Of a DNA stretch of 64,000 nt, positions 33,042-41,687 are shown one piece after another (position 1 is the stretch's first letter; each line of letters opens with the position of its first letter). The position numbers were made by a program, and so were the translations under genes. Source of the DNA: Pontibacter amylolyticus (lineage in GTDB: Bacteria > Bacteroidota > Bacteroidia > Cytophagales > Hymenobacteraceae); assembly GCF_014638845.1 (NCBI RefSeq), contig NZ_BMFP01000002.1, positions 204,373 to 268,372 of the forward strand, read 5' to 3'. The notes under the pieces are model-generated. The model searched no databases. It was given only the letters and a program-made list of their open reading frames with translations, and was not told the DNA's origin.

Positions 33042-34712
33042 CTATACCAGCTTCTTATAGCGTATACGCTTCGGCTCTGTATCACCCAGACGCTTCTTCT
33101 TATTCTCTTCGTAGTCGGTGTAGTTACCCTCAAACCAGTATACCTGCGAGTCGCCTTCAAAGGCCAGGATGTGCGTGCAGATACGGTCCAGGAACCAGCG
33201 GTCGTGCGAAATAATCACGGCGCAACCAGCAAAGTTTTCCAGCGCGTCCTCCAGCGCACGGATCGCGTTCACGTCCAGGTCGTTGGTCGGTTCGTCGAGC
33301 AGCAGCAGGTTACCGCCTTCTTTCAGCGTCATGGCCAGGTGCACGCGGTTACGCTCCCCACCCGACAGCTTGTCTACTTTCTTCTCCTGGTCGCCGCCCG
33401 AGAAGTTGAACTTGCTCACGTACGCGCGGGAGTTCACCTGGCGACCGGCCATCATCATGTGCTCCGTGCCCCCTGAGATCACCTCAAACACTGACTTGTT
33501 CGGGTCCAACTGCGTGTGCTCCTGGTCTACGTAGGAGATCTGTACGGTAGAACCTACTGTAAAGTCACCTGCATCCGGTTTTTCCTGACCTGTGATCAGC
33601 TTGAACAACGTCGTCTTACCGGCACCGTTCGGACCGATGATGCCCACAATGCCACCCTGCGGCAGGGAGAAGTTCAGGTTCTCGAACAACAGCTTATCGC
33701 CATAGGCTTTGCTGATGTTGTGCGCCTCAATCACCTGCGTACCCAGACGCGGGCCGTCCGGTATAAAGAGCTCCAGTTTTTCTTCTTTCTTAGAGGCTTC
33801 TTCGCTGGCCAGCTTATCGTACTGGCTGATACGGGCCTTCGATTTGGCATGACGGGCTTTCGGGGCCATGCGCACCCACTCCAACTCACGCTGCAGGGTC
33901 TTCTGGCGCTTGCTCTCCGTCTTCTCCTCTTTCGCCAGGCGGGCAGCCTTCTGCTCCAGCCAGCTGCTGTAGTTGCCTTTCCACGGAATGCCTTCGCCAC
34001 GGTCCAGCTCCAGAATCCAGCCGGCCACATTGTCGAGGAAGTAGCGGTCGTGGGTTACGGCGATTACGGTGCCTTTGTAGTGCTGCAGGTGCTGCTCCAG
34101 CCAGTCCACTGACTCCGCGTCGAGGTGGTTGGTAGGCTCGTCCAGCAGCAGCACGTCCGGCTCCTGCAGCAGCAGGCGGCACAGGGCCACGCGGCGCTTC
34201 TCACCACCCGACAGGTTGCCGATCACGGCATCTTCCGGTGGTGTGCGCAGGGCGTCCATGGCGCGCTCCAGGCGGTTGTCCAACTCCCAGGCGTTGTGGT
34301 GGTCCAGTTTTTCCTGCACGATGCCCTGGCGCTCGATGAGTTTGTTCATCTCATCGTCCGTCATCTCCTCGGCGAACTTCATGTTGATCTCGTCGAACTC
34401 CTTCAACAGGGCAACCACTTCTCTCACGCCTTCTTCCACTACTTCACGCACCGTCTTGGTCGGGTCGAGCTGCGGCTCCTGCTCCAGGTAGCCCACCGAG
34501 TAGCCCGGCGACCATACTACTTCGCCGCGGATCTCTTTGTCCACGCCAGCGATGATTTTCAGCAGGCTCGACTTACCGGATCCGTTAAGGCCCAGCACGC
34601 CGATTTTGGCGCCGTAGAAAAAGGAGAGGTAGATATTCTTAAGAACTTGCTTCTGTGGCGGGTAGATCTTGCTGACCCCGGCCATGGAGAAAATAATGGT
34701 TTCGTTGCTCAT
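33042..34712 (-). CDS. ettA: Energy-dependent translational throttle protein EttA
   Basis: An ABC-F ATPase that binds the ribosomal E site and gates entry into elongation according to ATP/ADP ratio. The 556 residues (E. coli EttA has 555) contain two ATPase cassettes: [28 protein letters not shown] and [19 protein letters not shown] in the first; [28 protein letters not shown] and [19 protein letters not shown] in the second. The linker has the EttA-type [15 protein letters not shown] and [15 protein letters not shown] signatures. The frame is open to 34775, but [15 protein letters not shown] at 34712 matches the family N-terminus. No membrane domain is present. Confidence 0.95.
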   Translation of the reverse strand: MSNETIIFSMAGVSKIYPPQKQVLKNIYLSFFYGAKIGVLGLNGSGKSSLLKIIAGVDKEIRGEVVWSPGYSVGYLEQEPQLDPTKTVREVVEEGVREVVALLKEFDEINMKFAEEMTDDEMNKLIERQGIVQEKLDHHNAWELDNRLERAMDALRTPPEDAVIGNLSGGEKRRVALCRLLLQEPDVLLLDEPTNHLDAESVDWLEQHLQHYKGTVIAVTHDRYFLDNVAGWILELDRGEGIPWKGNYSSWLEQKAARLAKEEKTESKRQKTLQRELEWVRMAPKARHAKSKARISQYDKLASEEASKKEEKLELFIPDGPRLGTQVIEAHNISKAYGDKLLFENLNFSLPQGGIVGIIGPNGAGKTTLFKLITGQEKPDAGDFTVGSTVQISYVDQEHTQLDPNKSVFEVISGGTEHMMMAGRQVNSRAYVSKFNFSGGDQEKKVDKLSGGERNRVHLAMTLKEGGNLLLLDEPTNDLDVNAIRALEDALENFAGCAVIISHDRWFLDRICTHILAFEGDSQVYWFEGNYTDYEENKKKRLGDTEPKRIRYKKLV

Positions 34713-35077
34713 TTTACTGTATATCAGTTTAGTACTGTCTGCAGACAGCAGTTTTCGTTTACATAGGAACGGCATTTACAGCGACTTACCCGACAAATCC
34801 GTGCAGTCAGGCTGTTTTTATGCCGACAAATACAAATATCGTAAAAATTCATGTCTTTATGGTTCACAAAAGTGCTTTGAAATCACTAAACTTGTAGAAA
34901 AACTGTATGGGAGAAGTCCGCACAGACTGATCGTGGCACCAGGTCAGGTGATTACTCGAAGGCTTCTGCAGCTAAACTGCAGACTGTCAACACTACCACC
35001 TGACTTGCGTATGCTAAGGTTAGTCTAAATTCTGGACCCTTTGCCCTTTTATGTTCCGACTCTAACCCAATCCTTAA
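34713..35077. other. Divergent spacer between ettA and DUF349 gene
   Basis: This 365-nt region must contain both divergent promoters. On the minus strand GATATTTG (34833-34840) is the same -7-like octamer as at rpmB, but no TTTG is at the right distance. No clear plus-strand promoter and no gene are seen. Confidence 0.4.
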
Positions 35078-36391
35078 ATGGAAAACAACGACCTATTGGA
35101 AGAAGCCAAAAAGTATGGCTTCATTCAGGACCAGCAAGTATGGCTGAAAGCTTTTATGACCTATCCCGACAGGAAGGTAGGCGAAGTGAAAGAATCAGAG
35201 GAAGACTCGCTGGTATATTTTGCCAGGCGCTTTCACATGTTTAGCGATAAAGTATACGCCCTGCTCGAGCGCATCGCAACTTCCGAGAACAAAGGCTCCT
35301 TTCTGATGAAGGTGCTGCACATGAAAGACCAGGTCGGTAACTATGACGCGCTGGGCGACTTTGAGTCCATTTACCATACGCTGAGCAAAGCGGAGGAGGA
35401 TATCAATGAGACCATCAAGCAGAACCGCGAGAAGAACCTGAGCATCAAGATCGGGCTTATACAGGAGGCGGAGGAGTTGCAGAATAGCCTGGAGTGGAAG
35501 GAGACCTCTGACAAGATGAAGGACCTGCGCGCCACCTGGATCAAGACAGGCCCTGTAGAGAAAGACCTGACTGAAGAGATAGAGGAGCGCTTTAAAACAG
35601 CGCTGGAGGCTTTCTTTGAACGCAAAAAGTCTTTCTTCAACGATAAAAAGCAAATGCAGAACCGTACTTACGACAGGTATAGAGACCTGATCGCGAAGTC
35701 GGTGGCACTGCAGAACTCCGAGGAGTGGGAAGCCACGACGGCCAAACTGAAAGACCTGCAGACCCAGTGGAAGCAGATTGGCGGATCGTTGCCGCGCGCC
35801 ACCACCAACAAGCTGTGGACGGAGTTCAGAAAAGCGCACAACCACTTTTTTGAGCGCCTCAAGGTAAAGATCACCAACGAGAAGACCGACTCGAAGGAGA
35901 AATACTACGAAACCAACCTGGAGCGCAAGCAGGAGCTGGTAGGCCAGGCTGAGCAACTGCTCCAGCACAACAGCCTGAACGACGCCGTGAAGCGCGCCAA
36001 GGAACTGCAGGCAGAGTGGAAAAAGGTAGGCCCGGTGCGCCCCGATGTTTCGGATGCGATCTGGGAGCGCTTTATCAAGGCATGCGACCGCGTGTTTGAG
36101 ATGAGCAGCCTGGAGCACTACATCCGCAAGCGCCAGCAGAACGCCAACGAAACCTATGGCCACGAGGAAGGGCTGAACGCCCGCATCAACGCCCTGCGCG
36201 ACTTCATCAAGTCTGACCGTCAGGAGTTAGAGGTGCTTGAATCGAACCTGGGCAAACTGAGCGAAGCGCCAAGCAACGACTCGTTCCGCAATATGCTTTT
36301 AGGCAAGATCCGTAATTTCAACCGCAAGATCACGACCAAACAGGCCCTAATCGAAATGTTCCAGGAGCAGCTGAGCACGATCAATAAATAG
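35078..36391 (+). CDS. DUF349 domain protein
   Basis: A 437-residue, highly charged, largely alpha-helical cytosolic protein. Several DUF349 repeats are visible: LRATWIKTGPVEKDLTEEIEERF, LQTQWKQIGGSLPRATTNKLW and LQAEWKKVGPVRPDVSDAIWERF, each a W-K-x(2)-G-P-V/L type motif in a helical hairpin. DUF349 proteins bear resemblance to RNA- or ribosome-associated coiled-coil proteins, but the function is not established. A terminator-like hairpin follows at 36420-36455. It is transcribed alone. Confidence 0.9.
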   Translation: MENNDLLEEAKKYGFIQDQQVWLKAFMTYPDRKVGEVKESEEDSLVYFARRFHMFSDKVYALLERIATSENKGSFLMKVLHMKDQVGNYDALGDFESIYHTLSKAEEDINETIKQNREKNLSIKIGLIQEAEELQNSLEWKETSDKMKDLRATWIKTGPVEKDLTEEIEERFKTALEAFFERKKSFFNDKKQMQNRTYDRYRDLIAKSVALQNSEEWEATTAKLKDLQTQWKQIGGSLPRATTNKLWTEFRKAHNHFFERLKVKITNEKTDSKEKYYETNLERKQELVGQAEQLLQHNSLNDAVKRAKELQAEWKKVGPVRPDVSDAIWERFIKACDRVFEMSSLEHYIRKRQQNANETYGHEEGLNARINALRDFIKSDRQELEVLESNLGKLSEAPSNDSFRNMLLGKIRNFNRKITTKQALIEMFQEQLSTINK

Positions 36392-36419
36392 GAAAATAAA
36401 GATTTAACGATATCTTTTA

Positions 36420-36455
36420 AGAAGGCGTCTGTTGCGAATGCGGCAGACGCTTTCT
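36420..36455 (+). terminator. Probable terminator of DUF349 gene
   Basis: 12-bp stem AGAAGGCGTCTG / CAGACGCTTTCT with one G-T pair; the T-rich tail is weak (ATATTT). Confidence 0.6.
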
Positions 36456-36617
36456 ATATTTACATACAGCCCAATCCAAGGTAAATTTCAGTAGTAAACG
36501 GAGTCCGAAAAAATTTGACTCAAAATGAACATTTACTGTGTATTTGCGTTGTTTTGGTAAAAACAATCACAAAAGCAATAAATATTTCAAAAAAATTTTA
36601 GTTTGTGAATTAATTCA

Positions 36618-36625
36618 TACTTTTG
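36618..36625 (+). promoter_or_regulatory. -7 box of DUF2795 gene
   Basis: TACTTTTG is an exact TAnnTTTG match 42 nt before the start. A TTTG lies only 12 nt upstream, so the -33 element is uncertain. Confidence 0.45.
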
Positions 36626-36651
36626 CGAACTATTTTTTAACGCCATTATTT

Positions 36652-36657
36652 AAGGAG
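36652..36657 (+). promoter_or_regulatory. Strong Shine-Dalgarno AAGGAG
   Basis: AAGGAG ends 9 nt before ATG 36667. A site this complete is unusual among the genes of this window and fixes the short 73-residue start over the longer frame from 36538. Confidence 0.6.
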
Positions 36658-36666
36658 ACACATACT

Positions 36667-36888
36667 ATGTATTGGACACTGGAATTAGCATCATACCTGG
36701 AGGACGCACCTTGGCCTGCCACTAAGGACGAGCTGATCGACTATTCTATCCGCTCAGGCGCCCCTATGGAAGTGGTAGAAAACCTGCAGGCACTTGAAGA
36801 TGACGGACAGCCTTACGAGAACATCGAAGAGATCTGGCCTGACTACCCTACCAAGGAAGACTTCATGTTCAACGAAGACGAGTACTAA
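36667..36888 (+). CDS. DUF2795 domain protein
   Basis: A 73-residue acidic protein, MYWTLELASYLEDAPWPATKD onward, with the DUF2795 pattern LASYL-x(3)-PWPATKDELIDYSIRSGAP-x(2)VVENLQ and an aromatic, acidic tail EIWPDYPTKEDFMF. The family is small, cytosolic and of unknown function, related to helical DNA- or RNA-binding folds only by prediction. A good promoter box and a strong Shine-Dalgarno suggest high expression. Confidence 0.85.
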   Translation: MYWTLELASYLEDAPWPATKDELIDYSIRSGAPMEVVENLQALEDDGQPYENIEEIWPDYPTKEDFMFNEDEY

Positions 36889-36891
36889 TTA

Positions 36892-36961
36892 GTGACTAAT
36901 TAGATAATGAATAATGAGTAATTGACTTTATATTATTCATTATTCACTACTCATTATTCAT
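36892..36961. repeat. AT-rich short-period repeat before ABC gene
   Basis: GATAATGAATAATGAGTAAT followed by ATTATTCATTATTCACTACTC and ATTATTCATT forms an inverted set of TAATGAA/TTATTCA heptamers. This sort of spacer repeat recurs in Bacteroidota genomes; it can fold into an imperfect hairpin ending at the TTG start of the ABC gene. Confidence 0.55.
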
Positions 36962-37689
36962 TGAAAAGCATCGTTGAAGTAAAAAATCTGGTTGCGGGTT
37001 ATGAGCATCGAGCTCTGATCCGCAACCTTTCTTTTTCTGTGCCTGCACAGGCATTTGTGGCTATTGTGGGCCATAACGGAGCAGGCAAAACAACCCTCTT
37101 CCGGGCTTTCCAGCAGAAAATACCCTACCAGGGGCAACTCCTGCTGCATGGCCTGGATTTGCGCCACACCAAAGACGCCGCAGCCTCCGGCCTCCTCTCC
37201 TATCTCCCCCAGAAGAACATTGTCTCTTTCTCGATCAGCGTGCTTGACCTGGTTGTGATGGGCCTTTTCCGAAAGAAGGGCTTTTTTGAGAACTATACCG
37301 CACAGGATTACGCCCAGGCCCGCGCCACGCTGGCGCAACTGGAGCTGACGCACCTGCAGGAGCAGGACTTTACAACCCTTTCAGGAGGTGAACAGCAAAT
37401 GGTATGGCTGGCGCAACTGATGCTCCAGGACGCCGATGTCGTATTGCTCGACGAGCCGACACAACAGCTGGATGTATACTATAAGAAGCAGGTATTCCGA
37501 CTTTTGCAGCAGTGGGTGCGGCAAAAAGGCAAAACGGTGTTCTGCATAACACATGACCTCTACAACCTGCAGCCGATGCAGGGCTTCCTCCTCAACCTCT
37601 CCAAACCCGACCCTACACTCGAGCCGCTTTCCCCGGAAACGGTGCAGCAGAACCAGGTATACCTGGAAGCGCAACGCATTGTCCGCTAA
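36961..37689 (+). CDS. ABC transporter ATP-binding protein, iron/metal-type
   Basis: A 242-residue ATPase cassette: Walker [16 protein letters not shown]-loop LSYLPQKNIVSFSISVLDLVVMGL, signature LSGGEQQMVWLAQLM and Walker B DVVLLDEPTQQLDVYYKKQV, with the switch His in CITHD. The similarity to FecE/ZnuC-like cassettes is clear, with Q-L-D-V-Y-Y instead of the more usual L-D-I-x-H. The start is the TTG at 36961, because upstream in-frame sequence is the AT-rich repeat. No permease or binding protein is adjacent, so the transport partner must be elsewhere. It converges with ispD, overlapping by four bases. Confidence 0.85.
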   Translation: MKSIVEVKNLVAGYEHRALIRNLSFSVPAQAFVAIVGHNGAGKTTLFRAFQQKIPYQGQLLLHGLDLRHTKDAAASGLLSYLPQKNIVSFSISVLDLVVMGLFRKKGFFENYTAQDYAQARATLAQLELTHLQEQDFTTLSGGEQQMVWLAQLMLQDADVVLLDEPTQQLDVYYKKQVFRLLQQWVRQKGKTVFCITHDLYNLQPMQGFLLNLSKPDPTLEPLSPETVQQNQVYLEAQRIVR

Positions 37690-38378
37690 GGCAGCGACTC
37701 AAACTGCTTCACCAGCACTTCGGCCAACAGCAGGTCCTCAGGCGTGGTGATCTTGATGTTACTGTAGCTGCCTTCCACCAGCGCTATACCTGCGCCCAGC
37801 TGCTCTACCACCGAAGCATCGTCCGTGAAGTGTTCCTGCTCAGGCTGCTCGTAAGCTGCCCGCAACAAATCGGCCCTAAAGCACTGGGGCGTTTGCACCA
37901 GTTTATACCTGGTGCGCGGCACGGCACGGCTCCCGCTTTCAGTTAGCTCCCGGATAGAGTCTTTCGGAGACACTGCCACCACGGCAGTACCCGATTCAGC
38001 CGCCTGCTCAAAGGCCGCCTTGATGATGCCAGTGCTCACAAACGGGCGTACCCCATCGTGCACCGCCACTAGCGCCTCGCCCTGTACCGTAGCCAGCCCG
38101 TTCTTCACCGACCCGAAGCGTGTCTTTCCTCCCGGCACTGCCATATGGAACACGGGAAACTTATGCTGCTTGCAAAGGCCCCGCCATACCTGCAACTGGT
38201 CCTCGGGTAATACGACTACAATCCGTATATCCTTACTATAGGTATAGAACCGCTCGATCGTGTGCATCAGGATAGGCTTTCCGGCAAGCTCGATGAACTG
38301 CTTGGGCATGCTGTGCTGCATGCGGCTGCCCGTGCCTCCGGCAACGATAATGGCGTATTGTTGCAAAGATTCTTCCAT
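37686..38378 (-). CDS. ispD: 2-C-methyl-D-erythritol 4-phosphate cytidylyltransferase
   Basis: IspD couples CTP with methylerythritol phosphate in the non-mevalonate isoprenoid pathway. The 230 residues show the nucleotide loop IIVAGGTGSRMQHSMPKQF, AVHDGVRPFVS (residues near 105), TPQCFRADLLRAAYEQ, TDDASVVEQLG and a terminal KITTPEDLLLAEVLV. The frame is open to 38438, but ATG 38378 gives the usual N-terminus and follows the acetyltransferase stop by 31 nt on the same strand. Confidence 0.95.
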   Translation of the reverse strand: MEESLQQYAIIVAGGTGSRMQHSMPKQFIELAGKPILMHTIERFYTYSKDIRIVVVLPEDQLQVWRGLCKQHKFPVFHMAVPGGKTRFGSVKNGLATVQGEALVAVHDGVRPFVSTGIIKAAFEQAAESGTAVVAVSPKDSIRELTESGSRAVPRTRYKLVQTPQCFRADLLRAAYEQPEQEHFTDDASVVEQLGAGIALVEGSYSNIKITTPEDLLLAEVLVKQFESLP

Positions 38379-38409
38379 ATACTGGCTTGTTCTATTAATG
38401 CGCTCTTTG

Positions 38410-39042
38410 TTACTCACAATCGGCCAGTCGGGCCACATCGGCCGCGGTGATGTGAGGTAAGTTTCGGGTGATTTTTTCTATGCTCCAGTCCCACCACGCG
38501 ATTTGGCGTAATTGTGCGATTTCGCTTTCTGTGAACCGCATCTTCACCACCTGCGCCGGGTTCCCGGCCACAATAGCGTAGTCCGCCACATCTCTGGTGA
38601 CCACGGCCTTGGTCGCCACGATGGCGCCATTCCCAATTCTTACGCCGGGCATGATCACTGCTTCATAACCAATCCAGACGTCGTTCCCTACCACCGTGTC
38701 TCCTTTGTAGGGATACTTGTCCGTTCCGGCATCCGCTTGCTCCCAGCCGTTTGCGAAAATAGCGAAAGGGTAGGTAGAGACGGGCCTTGTTTCGTGATTG
38801 CCCCCATTCATAATGAATTTTACTCCGGAGGCGATGGCACAGAACTTCCCGATGCGGAGCTTATCGCCGATGAAATCGAAATGGTACAGCACGTTCTTCT
38901 CGAAGTTGTGAGGATCATCCATGTCATGGTAATAGGTATAGTCGCCTACCACAATGTTGGGGTTCCGGATGATGTTCTTCAGGAAAACCAGGTTGTGGTG
39001 ATGGGCAAGCGGAAAAGTATTTTCTGGATCTGGACCGTTCAT
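38410..39042 (-). CDS. Vat-like xenobiotic acetyltransferase
   Basis: A 210-residue left-handed parallel beta-helix acetyltransferase. The N-terminus MNGPDPENTFPL, then NIVVGDYTYYHDM, HFDFIGDKLRIGKFCAIASG, FIMNGGNHETRP and GNDVWIGYEAVIMPGVRIGNGAIVA parallel the streptogramin A acetyltransferases (VatA/VatD) along the whole length. The catalytic His is H83, the same place as His82 of VatD. A broader CatB-type label is possible. Activity on streptogramins is not proven by sequence; Vat-like enzymes are common in environmental chromosomes. ATG 39042 is chosen because the longer frame would enter the queA terminator. It lies between queA and ispD on the same strand. Confidence 0.88.
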   Translation of the reverse strand: MNGPDPENTFPLAHHHNLVFLKNIIRNPNIVVGDYTYYHDMDDPHNFEKNVLYHFDFIGDKLRIGKFCAIASGVKFIMNGGNHETRPVSTYPFAIFANGWEQADAGTDKYPYKGDTVVGNDVWIGYEAVIMPGVRIGNGAIVATKAVVTRDVADYAIVAGNPAQVVKMRFTESEIAQLRQIAWWDWSIEKITRNLPHITAADVARLADCE

Positions 39043-39087
39043 ACATTCAGGCAGGTAGCACAATACTTGAAGCTGCAAATAAAACAA

Positions 39088-39117
39088 AAAGCCCCGACTT
39101 TGGAGAGCCGGGGCTTT
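39088..39117 (-). terminator. queA terminator
   Basis: 9-bp stem AAAGCCCCG / CGGGGCTTT, T-rich on the minus strand (TTGTTTTATTTG), 22 nt after the queA stop. Confidence 0.8.
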
Positions 39118-39138
39118 GCTAAATATTTATACCTGCCA

Positions 39139-40185
39139 CTAGAGGATCAGCATCACGTCGCCGTAGCTGAAGAAGCGGTACTTCTCTTTTACGGCCTCTT
39201 CGTAGGCTTTCATCACCAGTTCGTAGCCACCAAAAGCAGCCGTCATCATCAGCAGCGTGCTCTCCGGCATATGGAAGTTTGTCACCAGTGCGTTGGCGAT
39301 CTTGAAGTCATATGGAGGGAAGATGAAACGGTCCGTCCAGCCCTCGTTTGGCTTCAGGCGGTTGCTCGCCGATACCGACGACTCCAGCGCACGCATGGTC
39401 GTCGTACCGATGGCACACACGCGCTTCTTGTTGTCCAGCGCTTTGTTCACCATTTCGGCTGTCTCGGCTGGCACCATGAAGTTCTCAGAGTCCATCTTGT
39501 GCTTAGTGAGGTCTTCTACATCCACTGGGCGGAAAGTGCCCAGGCCCACGTGCAGTGTAAGCGGCGTTACATCCACCCCTTTGATTTCGAGGCGCTTCAG
39601 AACCTCTTTCGTGAAGTGCAGACCAGCAGTTGGAGCCGCCACGGCGCCTACGTTCTTGGCGTATACGGTCTGGTAGCGCTCCTTGTCTTCCGGCTCTGCT
39701 TCGCGGTTGATGTACTTTGGAAGCGGGGTCTCGCCCAGCTCGTTGATGGTCTTGTAAAACTCCTCGTCCGGACCATCGAACAAAAACTTGATCGTGCGGC
39801 CACGGGAAGTCGTGTTGTCAATCACTTCAGCCACCAGGTCGCTGTCGCCGAAGTACAGCTTGTTGCCCACGCGGATCTTGCGGGCCGGGTCTACCAGCAC
39901 GTCCCACAGGTGAATGTCCTTGTTGAGCTCACGAAGCAGAAACACTTCGATCTTGGCGCCGGTTTTCTCTTTGTTGCCATACAGGCGGGCCGGGAATACT
40001 TTGGTATCGTTTACTACCATCACATCGCCCTCGTCAAAATACTCCAGGATGTCTTTGAAGATGCGGTGCTCAATTTTGCCCGTGTCGCGGTGCAGCACCA
40101 TCATGCGCGACTCGTCGCGGTTGGCGGAAGGATGCGTTGCTAGCAGGTTCTCAGGTAGGTCAAACTTAAATTCTGATAACTTCAT
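39139..40185 (-). CDS. queA: S-adenosylmethionine:tRNA ribosyltransferase-isomerase
   Basis: QueA transfers and isomerises the ribosyl part of SAM onto 7-aminomethyl-deazaguanine at the tRNA wobble base, giving epoxyqueuosine. The 348 residues start [19 protein letters not shown], the family N-terminus, and contain [47 protein letters not shown] and a final [10 protein letters not shown]. The frame continues upstream to 40251 without matching the family. A -7 box lies at 40302-40309. Confidence 0.96.
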   Translation of the reverse strand: MKLSEFKFDLPENLLATHPSANRDESRMMVLHRDTGKIEHRIFKDILEYFDEGDVMVVNDTKVFPARLYGNKEKTGAKIEVFLLRELNKDIHLWDVLVDPARKIRVGNKLYFGDSDLVAEVIDNTTSRGRTIKFLFDGPDEEFYKTINELGETPLPKYINREAEPEDKERYQTVYAKNVGAVAAPTAGLHFTKEVLKRLEIKGVDVTPLTLHVGLGTFRPVDVEDLTKHKMDSENFMVPAETAEMVNKALDNKKRVCAIGTTTMRALESSVSASNRLKPNEGWTDRFIFPPYDFKIANALVTNFHMPESTLLMMTAAFGGYELVMKAYEEAVKEKYRFFSYGDVMLIL

Positions 40186-40301
40186 ACTTTTTATAATACG
40201 GTATAAATCGTGCTGACTTGGAACGGAATGTACCAGGTATAGGGTCAGCACCCTGAATTTCAGGTATGGCTAACCCATGATACAATTAAAAAATCAAACC
40301 G

Positions 40302-40309
40302 CAAATTTA
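40302..40309 (-). promoter_or_regulatory. Possible -7 box of queA
   Basis: Minus strand TAAATTTG matches TAnnTTTG, about 115 nt before the queA ATG; no -33 TTTG at 19-21 nt. The 182-nt spacer also serves the divergent permease gene. Confidence 0.35.
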
Positions 40310-40367
40310 CTTAGTTTGCCCGAAATATTCTTACTTTTAAGAAAATTACTTTGCTATACGCCAATCT

Positions 40368-41615
40368 ATGATCTACATCCGCCTAATAGCTGAAAGTTTC
40401 CGCTTTGCATGGCAGGCCTTGCGTGCTAACCTGCTCCGAACGATTCTCTCCCTGCTCGGCGTTACAATAGGCATTTTCGCCATCATCTCGGTTTTCACGC
40501 TGGTCGACTCGCTCGAGCGCAACGTGCGCGACAGCATGAGCTTCATTGGCGACAAGGTGCTGTATGTGGAGAAGTGGCCCTGGAGCTTTGGCGGAGAATA
40601 CCCCTGGTGGAAGTACTTTAAACGCCCGCAGCCCAACACCCACGAGTACCGTTTGCTGGACCGCAACCTGACCAACGACGCTGGCGTGGCTATTTTTGCC
40701 AACAAAGGACGTAGCCTGTTCAAGTACCGCAACAACAGCTTCAAAGACGCCGGCCTGATGGGCGTCACCTACGACTATAACAAAGTGACGGAGATTCCGG
40801 TGGCCGAAGGCCGCTACTTTGTGCCGCAGGAGGTGGACGCCGCCCGAAACGTGATGATCATAGGCGACGAGGTGGCCAGCACGCTCTACCCGGGCCAGTC
40901 GGCCATTGGGCAGGAGCTCCGGGTGAGCGGGCATAAGTTTACGGTGATAGGCGTGATGGAAAAGCAGGGCGAAAGCATGTTTGGCATGCCTAATTTCGAC
41001 CAGATGGGCATTATACCTTACGGCACGTTCAGCAAGATGTACGCGACCGGACCCAACGGCATTGGCTCGACCATTGCGGTAAAGGGCCGTGACGAGGACG
41101 TGGGTCTGCTGGAGCTGGAGTATGAGGTGCGGGGCATGATGCGCAACATCCGGGGCCTGAAACCGCGCGACGAGGACAGCTTCGCCATCAACCGCCCCGA
41201 AATGGCTACCCAGGCCATCACAGGCTTGTTTCAGGTCATCGGCCTGGCTGGCTGGGTAATCGGTGGCTTTGCGATTCTGGTGGGTGGCTTTGGCATTGCC
41301 AACATCATGTTCGTGTCCGTGAAAGAAAGAACCAACATCATCGGCATACAAAAATCACTGGGCGCCAAAAACTATTTCATCCTGTTCCAGTTCTTGTTCG
41401 AGTCCGTGTTTTTGAGCGTTATTGGCGGCGGCATCGGCATCCTGCTGGTATTCCTGCTCACGCTCATACCGCAGGACATGATGAAGATCTCGCTCTCGGC
41501 AGGCAACATAATTCTGGGCCTTGGCGTATCGGCGGTGATAGGTATGCTGTCGGGCATTATTCCGGCGGTGCTCGCCTCAAACCTGGACCCGGTGATTGCC
41601 ATTCGCTCCAAGTAG
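40368..41615 (+). CDS. MacB-like ABC transporter permease
   Basis: A 415-residue inner-membrane protein with four predicted spans: one at the N-terminus (LLGVTIGIFAIISVFTLVD, near 30-48) and three in the C-terminal third (VIGGFAILVGGFGIANIMFV, LFESVFLSVIGGGIGILLVF, ILGLGVSAVIGMLSGIIPAVL). The long periplasmic MacB-PCD-type domain lies between. The FtsX/MacB fold, KERTNIIGIQKSLGAKNY and the terminal ASNLDPVIAIRSK are typical of MacB-type type VII ABC permeases without an attached ATPase. No ATPase or membrane-fusion gene is next to it, so the substrate is not inferable; it may couple to an ATPase elsewhere. It is followed 72 nt later by the LOG gene. Confidence 0.9.
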   Translation: MIYIRLIAESFRFAWQALRANLLRTILSLLGVTIGIFAIISVFTLVDSLERNVRDSMSFIGDKVLYVEKWPWSFGGEYPWWKYFKRPQPNTHEYRLLDRNLTNDAGVAIFANKGRSLFKYRNNSFKDAGLMGVTYDYNKVTEIPVAEGRYFVPQEVDAARNVMIIGDEVASTLYPGQSAIGQELRVSGHKFTVIGVMEKQGESMFGMPNFDQMGIIPYGTFSKMYATGPNGIGSTIAVKGRDEDVGLLELEYEVRGMMRNIRGLKPRDEDSFAINRPEMATQAITGLFQVIGLAGWVIGGFAILVGGFGIANIMFVSVKERTNIIGIQKSLGAKNYFILFQFLFESVFLSVIGGGIGILLVFLLTLIPQDMMKISLSAGNIILGLGVSAVIGMLSGIIPAVLASNLDPVIAIRSK

Positions 41616-41687
41616 GAAAAGACACAACCGTGGCTGCAAAGTTTAACCTCCATGCTGCAGACACAAACCCTTTAAATTGTTTATTAA

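Noticed and set aside
32887-33060. A 57-codon plus-strand frame upstream of and into the ettA 3' end
   Set aside because: It spans the ettA terminator hairpin and the antisense end of ettA, and has no paralogue, unlike the two micro-peptides on the other strand.
36892-36961. Possible CRISPR-like repeat unit
   Set aside because: The units are short AT heptamers without regular spacing or unique spacers and no cas gene is in the window.
38512-40143. A 543-codon plus-strand frame over the Vat-like and queA genes
   Set aside because: It crosses two real minus-strand genes and the queA terminator; the composition is typical of an antisense shadow.
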